From assembly GCF_016100455.1 (NCBI RefSeq), contig NZ_JACFSK010000002.1:75321-139320 (forward strand): a DNA stretch of 64,000 bases, written 5' to 3'. Below are positions 8,607-18,871 of the stretch, piece by piece. Made by a program: the position numbers and the translations under genes. The first letter of the stretch is position 1. Every line of letters begins with the position of its first letter. The notes under the pieces are model-generated. The model saw only the letters and a program-made list of their open reading frames with translations, was not told where the DNA came from and searched no databases. This DNA comes from Bartonella sp. M0283. Its GTDB lineage: Bacteria > Pseudomonadota > Alphaproteobacteria > Rhizobiales > Rhizobiaceae.

Positions 8607-9336
8607 AGCAAATCTTGAACAATATATGGCTGATATCGAGCTTTATACCAGTCCGGTTTTCAAAACGGTTTTCTGGTCGCTTGTTACCATCCTCCTTTAT
8701 ATGGCGGCTAAAGCATTTTACCGCCGTTTTTCTTATTGGTGGCTAACGCCATTGGCGGTGACACCGCTTCTTTTGATGATTGTTGTGGTCTTGCTAAAAG
8801 GTGACTATGCCCATTACATCAAGGCCACCCATTGGCTGGTTGCAATTCTGGGACCGGTCACTGTTGCCTTTGCTGTACCAATCTGGCAGCAACGCCGCAT
8901 CATTGCTAAAAACTGGTTTATTCTGACAATCGGTATCATCGTCGGTTCTTTTGCCTCGATGTTATCGGCTTGGGGGCTTGCAACACTTATGCAACTCGAC
9001 CCGACTTTGCGGCTAAGTCTTATGCCGCGCTCCATCAGTACGCCTTTTGCTATGGAGGTTTCGGGTGATATTGGTGGCATTCCGGATTTGACAGCCGTTT
9101 TTGTTGTTATGACCGGCGTTTTGGGCGCTGCACTCGGTGAAGTTATTGTCAAATATCTGCCCCTACGCTCGTCCCTTGCACGTGGTGCCCTTTTCGGAAT
9201 GGGGGCACACGGAGCAGGCGTTGCCCGTGCCCACCAAATGGGCCGCGAAGAAGGGTCGATTGCCGGCCTCGTTATGGTGATGGTTGGCATTGTCAATGTT
9301 CTGCTTGCACCGATTTTGGGATGGCTTCTGAAATAG
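8593..9336 (+). CDS. lrgB: LrgB/CidB family membrane protein
   Basis: A 247-residue polytopic membrane protein of the LrgB family, the partner of LrgA. Conserved blocks are FAVPIWQQRRII at about residues 96-107, the PRSISTPFAMEVS segment, GGIPDLTAVFVVMTG, and near the end LFGMGAHGAGVARA, the highly conserved glycine/histidine motif. Length is normal for the family, including E. coli YohK. Its start lies inside the end of lrgA. A strong terminator four bases after the stop closes the two-gene operon. Confidence 0.88.
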   Translation: MSNIEANLEQYMADIELYTSPVFKTVFWSLVTILLYMAAKAFYRRFSYWWLTPLAVTPLLLMIVVVLLKGDYAHYIKATHWLVAILGPVTVAFAVPIWQQRRIIAKNWFILTIGIIVGSFASMLSAWGLATLMQLDPTLRLSLMPRSISTPFAMEVSGDIGGIPDLTAVFVVMTGVLGAALGEVIVKYLPLRSSLARGALFGMGAHGAGVARAHQMGREEGSIAGLVMVMVGIVNVLLAPILGWLLK

Positions 9337-9340
9337 AACA

Positions 9341-9382
9341 GACTATATGCGGTTCTTGATTAAAACCGCATATAGTCTTTTT
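9341..9382 (+). terminator. Rho-independent terminator of lrgAB
   Basis: Perfect 14-base stem GACTATATGCGGTT (9341-9354) and AACCGCATATAGTC (9364-9377) with a 9-base loop and a run of five T. It starts four bases past the lrgB stop codon. Confidence 0.88.
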
Positions 9383-9743
9383 GCCCCATGTTCTTAACCG
9401 GTCATAAAATTTTTCTTTATAGCAACACGGATTGATCGGGGGGGCTGTTGCGGTGACGGGCCACTTTTATGCCGCTACGCTTATCTCACAATCTTTTATA
9501 AAAACCGGCTTTGCGACCGTTAAAATGTCGAAAATCTCCATCCGAATTTTCATCGACGAAGAGCATCGCCTGAATATTTTACGGCTTTAACAGACAGAAG
9601 CCTATTTTCTCTTGCTCTTGCAGCCGAACTCGCTATTTTCCAACTCCTCTGTGTCAAATGCGTACAATGTTGACACAATGACCTGTTTTATTTCAGGAAA
9701 ATGCTTTAAAGCAGAACAAAAAGCCGAGTGAAAGGATTCCTCT
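9383..9743. other. Intergenic region upstream of folD
   Basis: About 360 bases with no convincing gene. It should hold the folD promoter; a TTGACA at 9670-9675 is present, but no good -10 box stands at the right spacing. The folD ribosome-binding site AAGGA is at 9732-9736. Confidence 0.4.
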
Positions 9744-10643
9744 ATGGCCAATGTGATCGACGGGAAAAAACTTTCTGAAGACATCCTTGCCAAGGTAAAA
9801 CAGGAAACTGCTGTTTTACGTGAACAACACAATATTCAACCGGGTATTGCGGTGATTATTGTCGGAGAGGATTCTGCCAGCAAGGTTTATGTTGCATCCA
9901 AGGAAAAACGCGCCGAAGAATGCGGTTTTCTATCCAACAAATATGAACTGGATGAAAAAACCAGCGAGTCGGATTTGCTTGCCCTTGTCAAGAAACTCAA
10001 TGAAGACAAAAATATTCACGGCATTCTGGTGCAATTGCCATTACCGGCGCATATCAATGCCGATCATGTCATCCAGACAATTTCGCCAGATAAAGATGTT
10101 GACGGGTTCCACTATATCAACGCCGGAAAACTTATGACCGGTGCAATCGAAGACGCATTTATCCCCTGCACGCCCGCAGGTATCATGTACATGATCAAAC
10201 ATGGTTTGGGTAAAGATCTTTCAGGACTTGATGCAGTGGTTGTCGGCCGCTCGAATATTGTTGGAAAACCAGTTGCAGCGCTCCTGCTTGCTGCCAATGC
10301 GACAGTAACGATTGCTCATAGCCGCACCCGCGAGATTGATGATGTCTGCCGTAGCGCCGACATTCTTGTGGCCGCTGTCGGAAAACCCGAAATGATCAAA
10401 GGTGACTGGATAAAACCCGGTGCCACGGTCATTGATGTCGGCATCAACCGCATTCCTGCGCCTGAAAGAGGTCAGGGTAAAACCCGTCTTGTCGGTGATG
10501 TCGACTATAAAACCGCAGAAAAAGTGGCAGGCTTCATTACCCCTGTTCCGGGTGGTGTCGGGCCTATGACAATTGCAATGTTAATGGCAAATACTTTGAA
10601 AGCTGCCTGCAAAGCAAATAATTTGCCATTGCCAAAATTCTGA
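9744..10643 (+). CDS. folD: Bifunctional methylenetetrahydrofolate dehydrogenase/cyclohydrolase
   Basis: A 299-residue cytosolic enzyme that interconverts 5,10-methylene-, 5,10-methenyl- and 10-formyl-tetrahydrofolate, feeding purine and formyl-methionine synthesis. Seen: [14 protein letters not shown] with the catalytic lysine region, the signature GILVQLPLP, the NADP-binding [17 protein letters not shown], and the C-terminal [14 protein letters not shown]. Length is typical. ATG has an AAGGA ribosome-binding site. It stands alone, facing edd, with a bidirectional terminator between them. Confidence 0.97.
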   Translation: MANVIDGKKLSEDILAKVKQETAVLREQHNIQPGIAVIIVGEDSASKVYVASKEKRAEECGFLSNKYELDEKTSESDLLALVKKLNEDKNIHGILVQLPLPAHINADHVIQTISPDKDVDGFHYINAGKLMTGAIEDAFIPCTPAGIMYMIKHGLGKDLSGLDAVVVGRSNIVGKPVAALLLAANATVTIAHSRTREIDDVCRSADILVAAVGKPEMIKGDWIKPGATVIDVGINRIPAPERGQGKTRLVGDVDYKTAEKVAGFITPVPGGVGPMTIAMLMANTLKAACKANNLPLPKF

Positions 10644-10700
10644 TTGGGCTGCGATATTTCCTTCAAAACATTTGTTGGATATCATTTCAGGAAATCAATA

Positions 10701-10738
10701 AAAAACGCTCCGGAACAATCAAATCCGGAGCGTTTTTT
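10701..10738. terminator. Bidirectional terminator between folD and edd
   Basis: Thirteen-base arms AAAAACGCTCCGG (10701-10713) and CCGGAGCGTTTTT (10725-10737) with an 11-base loop. A run of A on one side and T on the other lets it end both folD (plus) and edd (minus). Confidence 0.9.
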
Positions 10739-10761
10739 GTGACTATCAAGCTTTAAGACTG

Positions 10762-12597
10762 CTATTTACGCATAGGACCAACAACAACGCTTGCCCCTTG
10801 ATCGGCCCGCCCGACAAATTCGCGAAAAACACGGAAAAGTTCGCGTCCGGTACCGAATTCATGTGCTGAAAGATCAGGATGTTCGATTGGTCTGTTGTTG
10901 AACTCCTGTTCATCGACAAGAATTGTCAATGTTCCGTCATTGGCGTCAAGCCGGATCATATCGCCGTCTTTCAACCGTGCAATCGGACCATTATCAAGTG
11001 CTTCCGGCGTGACATGGATTGCTGCCGGTATTTTGCCGGATGCGCCGGACATGCGACCATCGGTGACAAGGGCAATTTTTTGCCCGCGATCCTGCAACAC
11101 GCCAAGAACTGTCGTCAGTTTATGCAATTCCGGCATACCATTGGCTTTCGGCCCCTGATAGCGCACAACGGCAACAAAATCCTTGCCATCAAGTTTACCG
11201 GCTTTGAAAGCATCTTGAAGTTCCAGCTGGTCATTGAAAACCAGCGCCGGTGCTTCAATCAACCAGCGCTCGGGTTTGACTGCCGACACTTTGATAATGG
11301 CAGCCCCCATATTGCCGGAAAGTACACGAATGCCACCATCCGGTTGGAAGGGTTTCCGCCAGCCGGTGAGCACTTTTTCATCGCCACTTTTTTCCGGTGC
11401 CGGTTCGCGCACCACTTGTCCGTCACGCCCAAGTTTCGGTTCGGTTGCATAAGCACTCAAGCCTTCGCCGACAACTGTGCGGACATCTTCATGAACAAGA
11501 CCTGCTTCAATCAATTGTTTGATAACAAATCCCATGCCGCCTGCGGCATGAAAATAGTTTACGTCGGCAAGACCATTGGGATAAACCCTCGCAATAAGCG
11601 GAACAACCGATGAAATTTCGGCAATATCGCCCCAGGTAAGATCAATGCCAGCGGCATGAGCCATAGCGATCAAATGAATCGTATGGTTGGTCGAACCACC
11701 TGTAGCATTCAACCCGACAATCGCATTGACAAATGACCTTTCGTCAATCATCGCACCGACCGGCGTATATTCATTGCCAAGAGCGGTAATCTTGAGAGCG
11801 CGTCTGGTGGCTTCCCGCGTCAACGCATCGCGCAAGGGCGTATTGGGGTTAATGAACGCGGCTCCCGGCATATGAAGCCCCATCATTTCCATCATCATCT
11901 GGTTGGAATTGGCAGTTCCATAGAAAGTGCAGGTTCCCGGTGCATGATAGGATGTCGCTTCCGATTGAAGCAATGCTTTGCGGTCAACCTTGCCTTCTGC
12001 ATAGAGTTGGCGGATTTCGGCTTTTTTGTCATTGCCCTGACCGGTTGTCATCGGGCCCGAAGGCACAAAAATTGCCGGAATATGCCCGAATGTCAAAGCG
12101 GCAATGACAAGACCCGGCACAATTTTATCGCAAATGCCGAGATAAAGTGCAGCATCGAAAACATCATGCGATAAGCCGACGGCGGCCGCCATAGCAATCA
12201 CATCGCGTGAAAAAAGTGACAGTTCCATGCCGGTATAACCCTGGGTAATACCATCGCACATTGCCGGAACACCGCTGGCAACTTCGGCGACACCACCGGC
12301 TTCACGTGCCGCTTCCCTGATAATTTTCGGAAAAACTTCAAAGGGTTGATGCGCAGACAGCATATCATTATAGGCTGTAATAATGCCGATATTGCCAACA
12401 ACGTCTTCTTTCAACCGCTCTTTATCGAGCGGTGCACAGGCGGCAAAGCTGTGTGCCTGATTGGCACAGGCAAAAAAGCTGCGACGCGGGCGATTGCGTG
12501 CGGCATGGTTTATCCGGTCAAGATAGATTTCGCGACTTTTCTTTGACCGTTCGCGAATCCGGTCTGTCACGGCAGCAATTGTGCCTGAAAGAGACAT
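10762..12597 (-). CDS. edd: 6-phosphogluconate dehydratase
   Basis: A 611-residue iron-sulfur dehydratase of the IlvD/Edd family, converting 6-phosphogluconate to 2-keto-3-deoxy-6-phosphogluconate, the first committed Entner-Doudoroff step. Edd-type features include [22 protein letters not shown] (seen in part, [11 protein letters not shown]), GICDKIVPG, the long [20 protein letters not shown] loop that separates Edd from Ilv[13 protein letters not shown], and [16 protein letters not shown] near the C-terminus. It is the last gene of zwf-pgl-edd, 14 bases after pgl. The aldolase gene eda is not in the window. Confidence 0.97.
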   Translation of the reverse strand: MSLSGTIAAVTDRIRERSKKSREIYLDRINHAARNRPRRSFFACANQAHSFAACAPLDKERLKEDVVGNIGIITAYNDMLSAHQPFEVFPKIIREAAREAGGVAEVASGVPAMCDGITQGYTGMELSLFSRDVIAMAAAVGLSHDVFDAALYLGICDKIVPGLVIAALTFGHIPAIFVPSGPMTTGQGNDKKAEIRQLYAEGKVDRKALLQSEATSYHAPGTCTFYGTANSNQMMMEMMGLHMPGAAFINPNTPLRDALTREATRRALKITALGNEYTPVGAMIDERSFVNAIVGLNATGGSTNHTIHLIAMAHAAGIDLTWGDIAEISSVVPLIARVYPNGLADVNYFHAAGGMGFVIKQLIEAGLVHEDVRTVVGEGLSAYATEPKLGRDGQVVREPAPEKSGDEKVLTGWRKPFQPDGGIRVLSGNMGAAIIKVSAVKPERWLIEAPALVFNDQLELQDAFKAGKLDGKDFVAVVRYQGPKANGMPELHKLTTVLGVLQDRGQKIALVTDGRMSGASGKIPAAIHVTPEALDNGPIARLKDGDMIRLDANDGTLTILVDEQEFNNRPIEHPDLSAHEFGTGRELFRVFREFVGRADQGASVVVGPMRK

Positions 12598-12611
12598 GTT
12601 CTTTCTTTCTC

Positions 12612-13379
12612 CTAAACTGAAACTGTATCAAATAACGAATGGGTTCCATCCGTGATCTGCTTTTCCTCTTCATTCGGCGACCAGTAGACCTGAACAGGAT
12701 GACGCGTATTTTTCAACACCGCACGAATTGGCAATTCTTCAACCGGTCCGTCTTGTAAAGCCCGTTCGAAAACATCGAGTTTCGTCTGACCTTCAATATG
12801 AAGAGCGATAAAACGTGCTTCGACAATAACGGGCAATGTAAGCGTTAAGCGGGCCTCCTTCAAGCCACGTGCATGAATTGGTAAAACCAGCGCACGCGAT
12901 TCCGGGTCAATAGCCTGTTTCAAACGGTCACCACCGGGAAAGAACGAAGCTGTATGCCCGTCGGTTCCCATGCCAAGAACGATCACATCAAAAGGCCGTG
13001 GCAGGCCGTTGATGCGACTTGCTGCGGAAAAGGCCGCAAGTTCTGCAGTAATCGACGGGTTATAAAGGCCATAAAAGCGGGCTTTTGAAGCAAAATTCTG
13101 TAAGAGACTTGAACGCACCAGACGTTCGTTGGAGCGATCATCTGTCACGGGAACAAAACGTTCATCCACCAGAGTGACAAGAATGTTTTTCCAATCAATA
13201 TCTGCCTTGGCGAGATAATGGAAAAAAAGTTCCGGTGTTTTACCACCTGACACGGCGAGCACTGCTTGTTTGCGTTCAACAATAGCAACACTCAATTCCG
13301 CTGCAACCCGATCAGCCAAAGCTGAAGCCAATGCCGAAGGCGTATCGAAATTCAGCCGGTTTGTATCCATCAAGCTCAT
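12612..13379 (-). CDS. pgl: 6-phosphogluconolactonase (DevB type)
   Basis: About 255 residues. It hydrolyses 6-phosphogluconolactone to 6-phosphogluconate. The sugar-isomerase-like fold shows [15 protein letters not shown], the [18 protein letters not shown] block and [15 protein letters not shown] with the family histidine. The ATG at 13377-13379 (MSLMDTN) is preferred over an upstream in-frame start inside zwf because an AGGG stands eight bases before it and the upstream residues look unrelated to the family. It sits between zwf and edd in a tight operon covering the oxidation of glucose-6-phosphate into the Entner-Doudoroff route. Confidence 0.94.
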   Translation of the reverse strand: MSLMDTNRLNFDTPSALASALADRVAAELSVAIVERKQAVLAVSGGKTPELFFHYLAKADIDWKNILVTLVDERFVPVTDDRSNERLVRSSLLQNFASKARFYGLYNPSITAELAAFSAASRINGLPRPFDVIVLGMGTDGHTASFFPGGDRLKQAIDPESRALVLPIHARGLKEARLTLTLPVIVEARFIALHIEGQTKLDVFERALQDGPVEELPIRAVLKNTRHPVQVYWSPNEEEKQITDGTHSLFDTVSV

Positions 13380-13389
13380 AACAAATACC

Positions 13390-14868
13390 CTAAACTGTGT
13401 CGTTCCATGTCCGACCATCCCGCTCGATCAGGGCAATCGATTTTGATGGCCCCCATGTTCCTGCCGTATAACCTTGAACCGGCATGTTTGTTGCTTCCCA
13501 ACCTTCTTCGATCGGATCGACAAATCCCCACGCAGCTTCGACTTCATCACGCCGCATGAACAATGTCTGGTTGCCACGAACAGCATCCATCAACAAACGT
13601 TCATAAGCATCGGGATTTCGAACCTGAAATGAATCGGCAAATGTCATATCAAGCGGTACATGGTGAAGCCGCATCCCGCCCGGCCCCGGATCCTTGATCA
13701 TCAACCATTGTTTGACCCCCTCATCAGGCTGTAAACGGATAACCAGCCGGTTCGGTACAACTTCACCGGCCTCGCTGCCGAAAATATTATAGGGAATGGG
13801 TTTGAACGTCACCACAATTTCCGACATGCGGGTCGCAAGACGTTTGCCGGTGCGCAAATAAAAGGGCGCTCCCGCCCAACGCCAGTTATTGATATCAACT
13901 TTCAAAGCAACAAATGTTTCGGTATTGCTTTTATCTTTTTTAAGATCATCAAGATAGGAACCGACAGGCCCGCTTGTCGAAGCACCGGCTTCATATTGGC
14001 CGCGTACGGTGTGGGTTGTTACATTATGGCTATCAATACGGGAAAGTGAATGAAGGACTTTAAGCTTCTCGTCACGAACGACATCGGCCGTATTGGCTGA
14101 AGGTGGTTCCATCGCAACCAGACACAAAAGTTGCAACATATGGTTTTGCACCATGTCGCGAAGAGCACCTGCATTATCATAATAACCGGCGCGTCCCTCA
14201 AGCCCGACTGATTCGGCAACTGTTATCTGGACATGGTCGATATGGGCAGAATTCCATAATGGTTCATAAAGCGCATTGGCAAAGCGCAATGCCATCAAAT
14301 TCTGGACAGTCTCTTTCCCCAAATAATGGTCGATTCTGAAAATCTGCTTCTCGTGAAAAACCCGTGCCAATGTATCGTTCAGCTTGGTTGCGGTTTCACG
14401 ATCCCGTCCAATCGGTTTTTCGACGATGATGCGGGTTTCATCGGTTACCAGCCCATTTTTTCCCAAATGTTCGGCAATACTACCGAAAAGTGCCGGACTG
14501 ACCGCCAGATAAAAAGCTCTGATCGTGTTCTTTGAAGAAATCTCGATTGCTTTTTTCAATTTGTCCCAACCGTCATCGCTTGTAGCGTCAACGGGGACGT
14601 AACTCAGCCTTTTGAGAAAACGGTCAACTTCGCCTTTGTCTATATCGGCGGCTGAAACATGTTTCTCGATCGCCTGGCGCGCAAAATTGCGATATTCTTC
14701 ATCTGTCAGTTTCGAGCGTGATGTACCGATAATGCGCGTCGGCTCACTGAATTGTCCCGTGCATTGGCGGTGATAGAGTGCAGGTAAGAGCTTTCTTTCG
14801 GCAAGATCGCCCGCACCGCCAAAAACAATGCAATCAAACGGGGGAATAGGAATTATTTTACTTACCAT
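13390..14868 (-). CDS. zwf: Glucose-6-phosphate 1-dehydrogenase
   Basis: A 492-residue enzyme oxidising glucose-6-phosphate to the 6-phosphoglucono-lactone with reduction of NADP or NAD. The nucleotide-binding start CIVFGGAGDLAERKLLPALYH, the invariant active-site motif RIDHYLGKE and the VEKPIGRD strand are visible. Full family length. It is the first gene of zwf-pgl-edd; pgl follows after 10 bases. The 309 bases upstream show no recognisable regulator site, although HexR-type control is common for this operon in other bacteria and no hexR is present here. Confidence 0.97.
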   Translation of the reverse strand: MVSKIIPIPPFDCIVFGGAGDLAERKLLPALYHRQCTGQFSEPTRIIGTSRSKLTDEEYRNFARQAIEKHVSAADIDKGEVDRFLKRLSYVPVDATSDDGWDKLKKAIEISSKNTIRAFYLAVSPALFGSIAEHLGKNGLVTDETRIIVEKPIGRDRETATKLNDTLARVFHEKQIFRIDHYLGKETVQNLMALRFANALYEPLWNSAHIDHVQITVAESVGLEGRAGYYDNAGALRDMVQNHMLQLLCLVAMEPPSANTADVVRDEKLKVLHSLSRIDSHNVTTHTVRGQYEAGASTSGPVGSYLDDLKKDKSNTETFVALKVDINNWRWAGAPFYLRTGKRLATRMSEIVVTFKPIPYNIFGSEAGEVVPNRLVIRLQPDEGVKQWLMIKDPGPGGMRLHHVPLDMTFADSFQVRNPDAYERLLMDAVRGNQTLFMRRDEVEAAWGFVDPIEEGWEATNMPVQGYTAGTWGPSKSIALIERDGRTWNDTV

Positions 14869-15177
14869 AGAAATACCAAAGTCCTCAGACGCTTTACCTC
14901 TAGTCTTAAATCTTATTCATATCACGATATATATGCCTTGAGGTGCTGAATAAGCTGTTAATTTGCCGGTTACTTCACCATTAAATTTATTGTACGGGCT
15001 ATCAAAAACAAGCAATCCGGCATTTCCCCTTTGGAGAAACCCAATTTTCCTGTCAAATCCGGCGCTTCCGACAAGCAAACAATACGCATCCGATACGTTC
15101 AAGCGCAAATATTGTCATTCATCAATTTTGCGCTAGCTACTTCATTCTTCAAAGTGTCGAATTGACAATCACCATTT
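14869..15177. other. Intergenic region upstream of zwf
   Basis: About 309 bases between two minus-strand genes; must contain the zwf promoter. No terminator, operator or small gene could be supported. Confidence 0.4.
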
Positions 15178-16461
15178 TTAGAACCGGTCCATTAAGGCAA
15201 AAAACCGCATCGCCACCCAAAGAAGTGGCGCCCTCAATGCTGTTCCCCCCGGAAAAGAAGAAATCTTCAATTCTTTGAAGAGAGAAAGCCGGTCGCCCTT
15301 TCCAAGAATAGATTCTGCATAAAGCTTGCCCATAAAAGGTGCCAACATCACACCATGACCGGAATAACCACCGCAATAAATTACATTCGGCATAATTTTT
15401 CGGACGTAAGGCATGCGTTCGACGGTAATGGCAACTGTCCCTCCCCAGCAATGGGTGAGTTCAATTTGCCCCAATTTTGGGAAAATCTCTACAATCTGGG
15501 CGCGAATACGTTCGGCAAGGTGGTCAATAACCGAACGGTCGTAGCTTTCAACCCCTCCGAATAATAAACGGTTATCGGCACTTTTTCTGAAATAGCGCAC
15601 AACGAAACGCGAATCATCAACGGCTTCGCCACCACGCAAAATTTCGCTATCGATTGGTAAAGGGGCAGTCGCTCCGATATAGGAACGTATCGGCACAATA
15701 TATTTTTCGACGAAACGTTGCAAACCCAAATCATAACCATTGGTAGCAAACAAAACCTGCTTGGCTACGATATATCCCTCGCTGGTCGTAACAATACATT
15801 TATCGCCTTCGGTGCGAACTGCTGTAGCACGGGTTTTTTCATAAAGCTGCGCACCTGCTTTCGAAGCGAGATTGGCAAGCCCGACAACCAGTTTTAACGG
15901 ATTGATGTGGCCGGTACCGGTATCGCGAATTCCTCCATAATAAAAATCCGAGCCCAAACGCTCATGTGTTTCCTTGCTGTCCATAAAGGACAATTTGTCA
16001 TAGCCGTAACGGAGCATGTTGGCGACATGATCCTGATAGGCAGCAATCTCGCGTTTTTTATAAGCAAGGGACAGTTGTCCGGGAACATAATCAAGATCGA
16101 TTATGCCTTTCTCTTGAAGGTTCAATATATCTTTCTTGGCTTCTTCAGCGAGATCAAACAGCGCTTTTGTCCGCTCGAACCCCAGTGTTTTTTCAAGCTT
16201 TTCAACCCATTGCCGCTGGCCTGTTCCAAGTTGTCCTCCATTGCGGCCGGACGCTCCGTCACCAAACCGCGCACCGTCGACAAGCACAACACTCAAGCCC
16301 GCTTTTGCCAGATGATAGCTTGCCGAAAGTCCGGTGAAACCGCCACCGATTATAGCAACATCACAGTCTTTTTTTTCAAGGAGAGAAGGATAGGTCGGGC
16401 GTTCGGCTACACTGAATTCATACCAGGATAGCCCCGGTGATATATTGTTTTCGTGAAACAT
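15178..16461 (-). CDS. FAD-dependent oxidoreductase, PuuB/OrdL type
   Basis: About 427 residues of the D-amino-acid-oxidase fold. A Rossmann FAD motif CDVAIIGGGFTGLSASYHLA is followed by DGASGRNGGQLG, a signature of gamma-glutamylputrescine oxidases (PuuB) and relatives, and near the end by CGGYSGHGVMLAP. The ATG at 16459-16461 (MFHENNIS) is chosen because an AGGA stands about nine bases before it and it falls just after the preceding stop; a longer frame reaches back into that gene. It follows a glutamine-synthetase-like gene by 12 bases, the pairing seen in polyamine degradation through gamma-glutamyl intermediates. The substrate (gamma-glutamylputrescine or another gamma-glutamyl amine) is inferred. 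Confidence 0.85.
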   Translation of the reverse strand: MFHENNISPGLSWYEFSVAERPTYPSLLEKKDCDVAIIGGGFTGLSASYHLAKAGLSVVLVDGARFGDGASGRNGGQLGTGQRQWVEKLEKTLGFERTKALFDLAEEAKKDILNLQEKGIIDLDYVPGQLSLAYKKREIAAYQDHVANMLRYGYDKLSFMDSKETHERLGSDFYYGGIRDTGTGHINPLKLVVGLANLASKAGAQLYEKTRATAVRTEGDKCIVTTSEGYIVAKQVLFATNGYDLGLQRFVEKYIVPIRSYIGATAPLPIDSEILRGGEAVDDSRFVVRYFRKSADNRLLFGGVESYDRSVIDHLAERIRAQIVEIFPKLGQIELTHCWGGTVAITVERMPYVRKIMPNVIYCGGYSGHGVMLAPFMGKLYAESILGKGDRLSLFKELKISSFPGGTALRAPLLWVAMRFFALMDRF

Positions 16462-16472
16462 AAACTGATATC

Positions 16473-17900
16473 CTACACATTGAGCAGCAAATATTCCCGC
16501 TCCCAAGGACTGATAACTTCCATAAACGTTTCGAATTCTTGCCGTTTTATAGCAGCATAAGTGTTAACGAATGCATCTCCCAGCACCGAGCGCAACCGTT
16601 TATTCTCGTCAAACAGTGCTACCGCCTCGACAAGACCACGGGGCAAATCTACATGATCGGCATTAACAGTCTTTGATGACGGTTCGTCAGGCTTGAGCTT
16701 GTCGACAAGACCGATAAGACCGCAGGCGAGTGATGCTGCAAGTGCGAGATAAGGATTGGCATCGGATGATGGAAGGCGATTTTCAACACGTCGTGCCTGA
16801 GGTGCCGAACGGGGAACACGGAAGGCCGTGGTCCGGTTGTCATAGCCCCAATGGAGGTTGACCGGCGCCGAAAGATCCGGCACCAACCGACGATAGGAAT
16901 TGACATATGGCGCAAGCATAACCATTGCACTTGCCATATGCTTCTGTAAGCCACCCAGAAAATGCCGGAAGGCCGCGCTTTCATTCCCGTCGGAACGGGT
17001 AAAAATATTGTTGCCGGTCTTTATGTCGACAATAGATTGATGGATATGCATGGCTGACCCGGGCTGCCCCTCTATGGGTTTGGCCATAAAGGTTGCATAC
17101 ATATCATGCTTGAATGCCGCTTCACGTATGGTGCGCTTGAACAGAAAAACCTGATCGGCAAGTTCGATCGGGTCGCCGTGACGCAAATTGATTTCGAGCT
17201 GGCCTGCCCCTTCTTCATGAATCAATGTGTCGATTTCCAAGCCTTGCGCCTCGGAAAAATGATACATATCGTCAATCAGTTCGTCGAATTCGTTAACACC
17301 AGCAATAGAATAGCCCTGCCCACCGCCAATTGCGCGACCGGAGCGACCGACGGGAGGTGTCAAAGGATAATCGGGATCAGGATTTTTCTGGACAAGATAG
17401 AACTCTATTTCCGGTGCTACCACCGGCTTCAATCCCAATTTTGTGTATTCTTCCACAACATTGCGCAAAACATTGCGCGGCGTGAATTCAACCCGTTTAC
17501 CGCTCTGGTAAACAATATCGCAAATAACCTGTGCGGTCGGATCATCTTCCCACGGGACAACGCTTAAAGTTGCAAGATCGGGTTCCAATCGCAAATCACC
17601 ATCATCGGCCGGATAATGGAAACCATTACCATCTTCGGGATAATCGCCGGATATTGTTGCCATAAACACAGCCGAAGGCAGAGCAAGCGATGTATCGGAC
17701 GTAAATTTGTTCGACGGCATCATTTTGCCGCGTGCGACACCCGCCTGATCGGGGGTAATACATTCAATGTCTTCAATACCACGAAAAGCGAGCCACTCCG
17801 AGGCTTCATGCCAATTTTTCACGCCATAAATATTCTTGAGATAAGCGTGTTGTAGCTTTGTGCTCTTTTCTTTTGTCTTTTTTGTTTTTTTTAACGTCAT
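16473..17900 (-). CDS. Glutamine synthetase family protein, probable gamma-glutamylputrescine synthetase (PuuA-like)
   Basis: A 475-residue ATP-dependent ligase of the glutamine synthetase superfamily. Seen: VAPEIEFYLVQKNPDPDYPL with metal-binding glutamates, HEEGAGQLEINLRHGDP, GQPGSAMHIHQS and the NRTTAFRVPRSAPQARRVENR region that binds ATP and substrate. Lineage-typical features such as GKMMPSNKF near the N-terminus fit PuuA-like enzymes rather than GlnA. The very basic start (KKTKKTKEKSTK) is unusual. It is the first gene of a two-gene operon with a PuuB-like oxidase, suggesting polyamine or monoamine catabolism to nitrogen and carbon. Confidence 0.85.
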   Translation of the reverse strand: MTLKKTKKTKEKSTKLQHAYLKNIYGVKNWHEASEWLAFRGIEDIECITPDQAGVARGKMMPSNKFTSDTSLALPSAVFMATISGDYPEDGNGFHYPADDGDLRLEPDLATLSVVPWEDDPTAQVICDIVYQSGKRVEFTPRNVLRNVVEEYTKLGLKPVVAPEIEFYLVQKNPDPDYPLTPPVGRSGRAIGGGQGYSIAGVNEFDELIDDMYHFSEAQGLEIDTLIHEEGAGQLEINLRHGDPIELADQVFLFKRTIREAAFKHDMYATFMAKPIEGQPGSAMHIHQSIVDIKTGNNIFTRSDGNESAAFRHFLGGLQKHMASAMVMLAPYVNSYRRLVPDLSAPVNLHWGYDNRTTAFRVPRSAPQARRVENRLPSSDANPYLALAASLACGLIGLVDKLKPDEPSSKTVNADHVDLPRGLVEAVALFDENKRLRSVLGDAFVNTYAAIKRQEFETFMEVISPWEREYLLLNV

Positions 17901-18545
17901 AAAACACCAAATTGAAGTTTATATGGTCTATAGATATCGGCTATCCATTTTCGAAAATTGTGACGACCATTGTCTTTTGTCAACCAGACGTTTATTGTTC
18001 CCCTCGGATTATCAATTGATCGAAACCGGATATAATCTATTCGCCCCGTCTTGCCCCGAGCCGATCTTGATCTTCTAACTTTATTTTCTGCCCGTCTTAA
18101 ACCTTGGCCACATGAGCTCATATTACCTCATGTAACAAAGACCTTGCAAAGCTTTTATTACGTCAATCTTTAGCCGATATTCCGATTTATAAACCGGACG
18201 AGGTTAACAAATTTGGCAGCAAAATTATATTTTAAGCCATTTTTTGATCTTGCCATTTTTGCTCGCCGTTGGCTGAATGAAAAGCCCGTCAGACATAAAA
18301 ATCATCAGTGCATAGCGAAAATTATGCAAGACTCCGTTTTCCAACAAAAGTCACCGAAAGTTCGAAGCCGTTTCTTTTCCGGAACACGTTTCTTCAGGCT
18401 CTTTTTCTGAAGCTGCCAGCGCGTCTTTTACCTGAGTTTTTTTAAACCGCGAAAAGCCGTTCATCTCTCTTCTACTTTTACGTAGATGAAAGCGCTTATG
18501 CACAAGTGCACTTATTGTTGGAATAACCGAAAAGCTCAGAGAAAA
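17901..18545. other. Long intergenic region between the PuuA-like gene and tRNA-His
   Basis: About 645 bases with no credible gene on either strand. It should include the promoter of the PuuA-like operon and the terminator of the tRNA. Short dyads are present (TGCACAAGTGCA near 18498) but nothing recognisable. Confidence 0.4.
17955..17983 (-). promoter_or_regulatory. Possible promoter of the PuuA-like operon
   Basis: Read on the minus strand, a consensus TTGACA (17978-17983) is followed after 17 bases by CAATTT (17955-17960). The -35 is perfect but the -10 is poor. It lies about 55-80 bases upstream of the start codon. Confidence 0.3.
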
Positions 18546-18622
18546 TGGTACGGTTGGTGGGAGTCGAACCTACGACCTCTGGTGCCACAAACCAGCGCTC
18601 TAACCAACTGAGCTACAACCGC
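18546..18622 (-). tRNA. tRNA-His (anticodon GTG)
   Basis: A complete cloverleaf on the minus strand: acceptor GCGGTTG paired with CAACCGT, D stem GCTC/GAGC, anticodon stem CTGGT/ACCAG with loop TTGTGGC (anticodon GTG), T arm GTAGG-TTCGACT-CCCAC. CCA is encoded. The first pair is G1-U72, the discriminator is A73, and the base before G1 is T, so the normally universal G-1 is not encoded; this matches the known alphaproteobacterial tRNA-His class with co-adapted histidyl-tRNA synthetase. Confidence 0.95.
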
Positions 18623-18651
18623 ATCGTCAGAATGAAACATTCTGACCGGTG

Positions 18652-18680
18652 ACATACGGAAGATCGAGCAATTTTGCAAG
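18652..18680 (-). promoter_or_regulatory. Probable promoter of tRNA-His
   Basis: On the minus strand CTTGCA (18675-18680) and GTATGT (18652-18657) are separated by 17 bases, close to alphaproteobacterial tRNA promoters (CTTG-type -35). Between it and the tRNA lies a perfect 9-base hairpin, GTCAGAATG and CATTCTGAC (18626-18646), three bases before the mature 5' end. Confidence 0.45.
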
Positions 18681-18871
18681 TGCCTTAGCGCATTTAAACT
18701 CTATTTATTGGCATTTTCATTGGATTTTTATCTTCGACAGACTGCAAAGCCGCTGAAATTTTTATTCCGCCCACGTAATGGAGCTTATAAAATTGACAAT
18801 CAATAGGAGTTAAAACACGCCCAAAAATGCCACTCCTTATCTGACTAAAAAAACGCACAATCAACAGTTTT

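Noticed and set aside
9670..9698. Promoter of folD at TTGACA 9670
   Set aside because: No acceptable -10 hexamer at 16-18 bases spacing, so not listed as a feature.
10879..11613. Long frame antisense to edd
   Set aside because: Shadow frame over a complete edd gene; Phe/Asn/Cys-rich with no motif.
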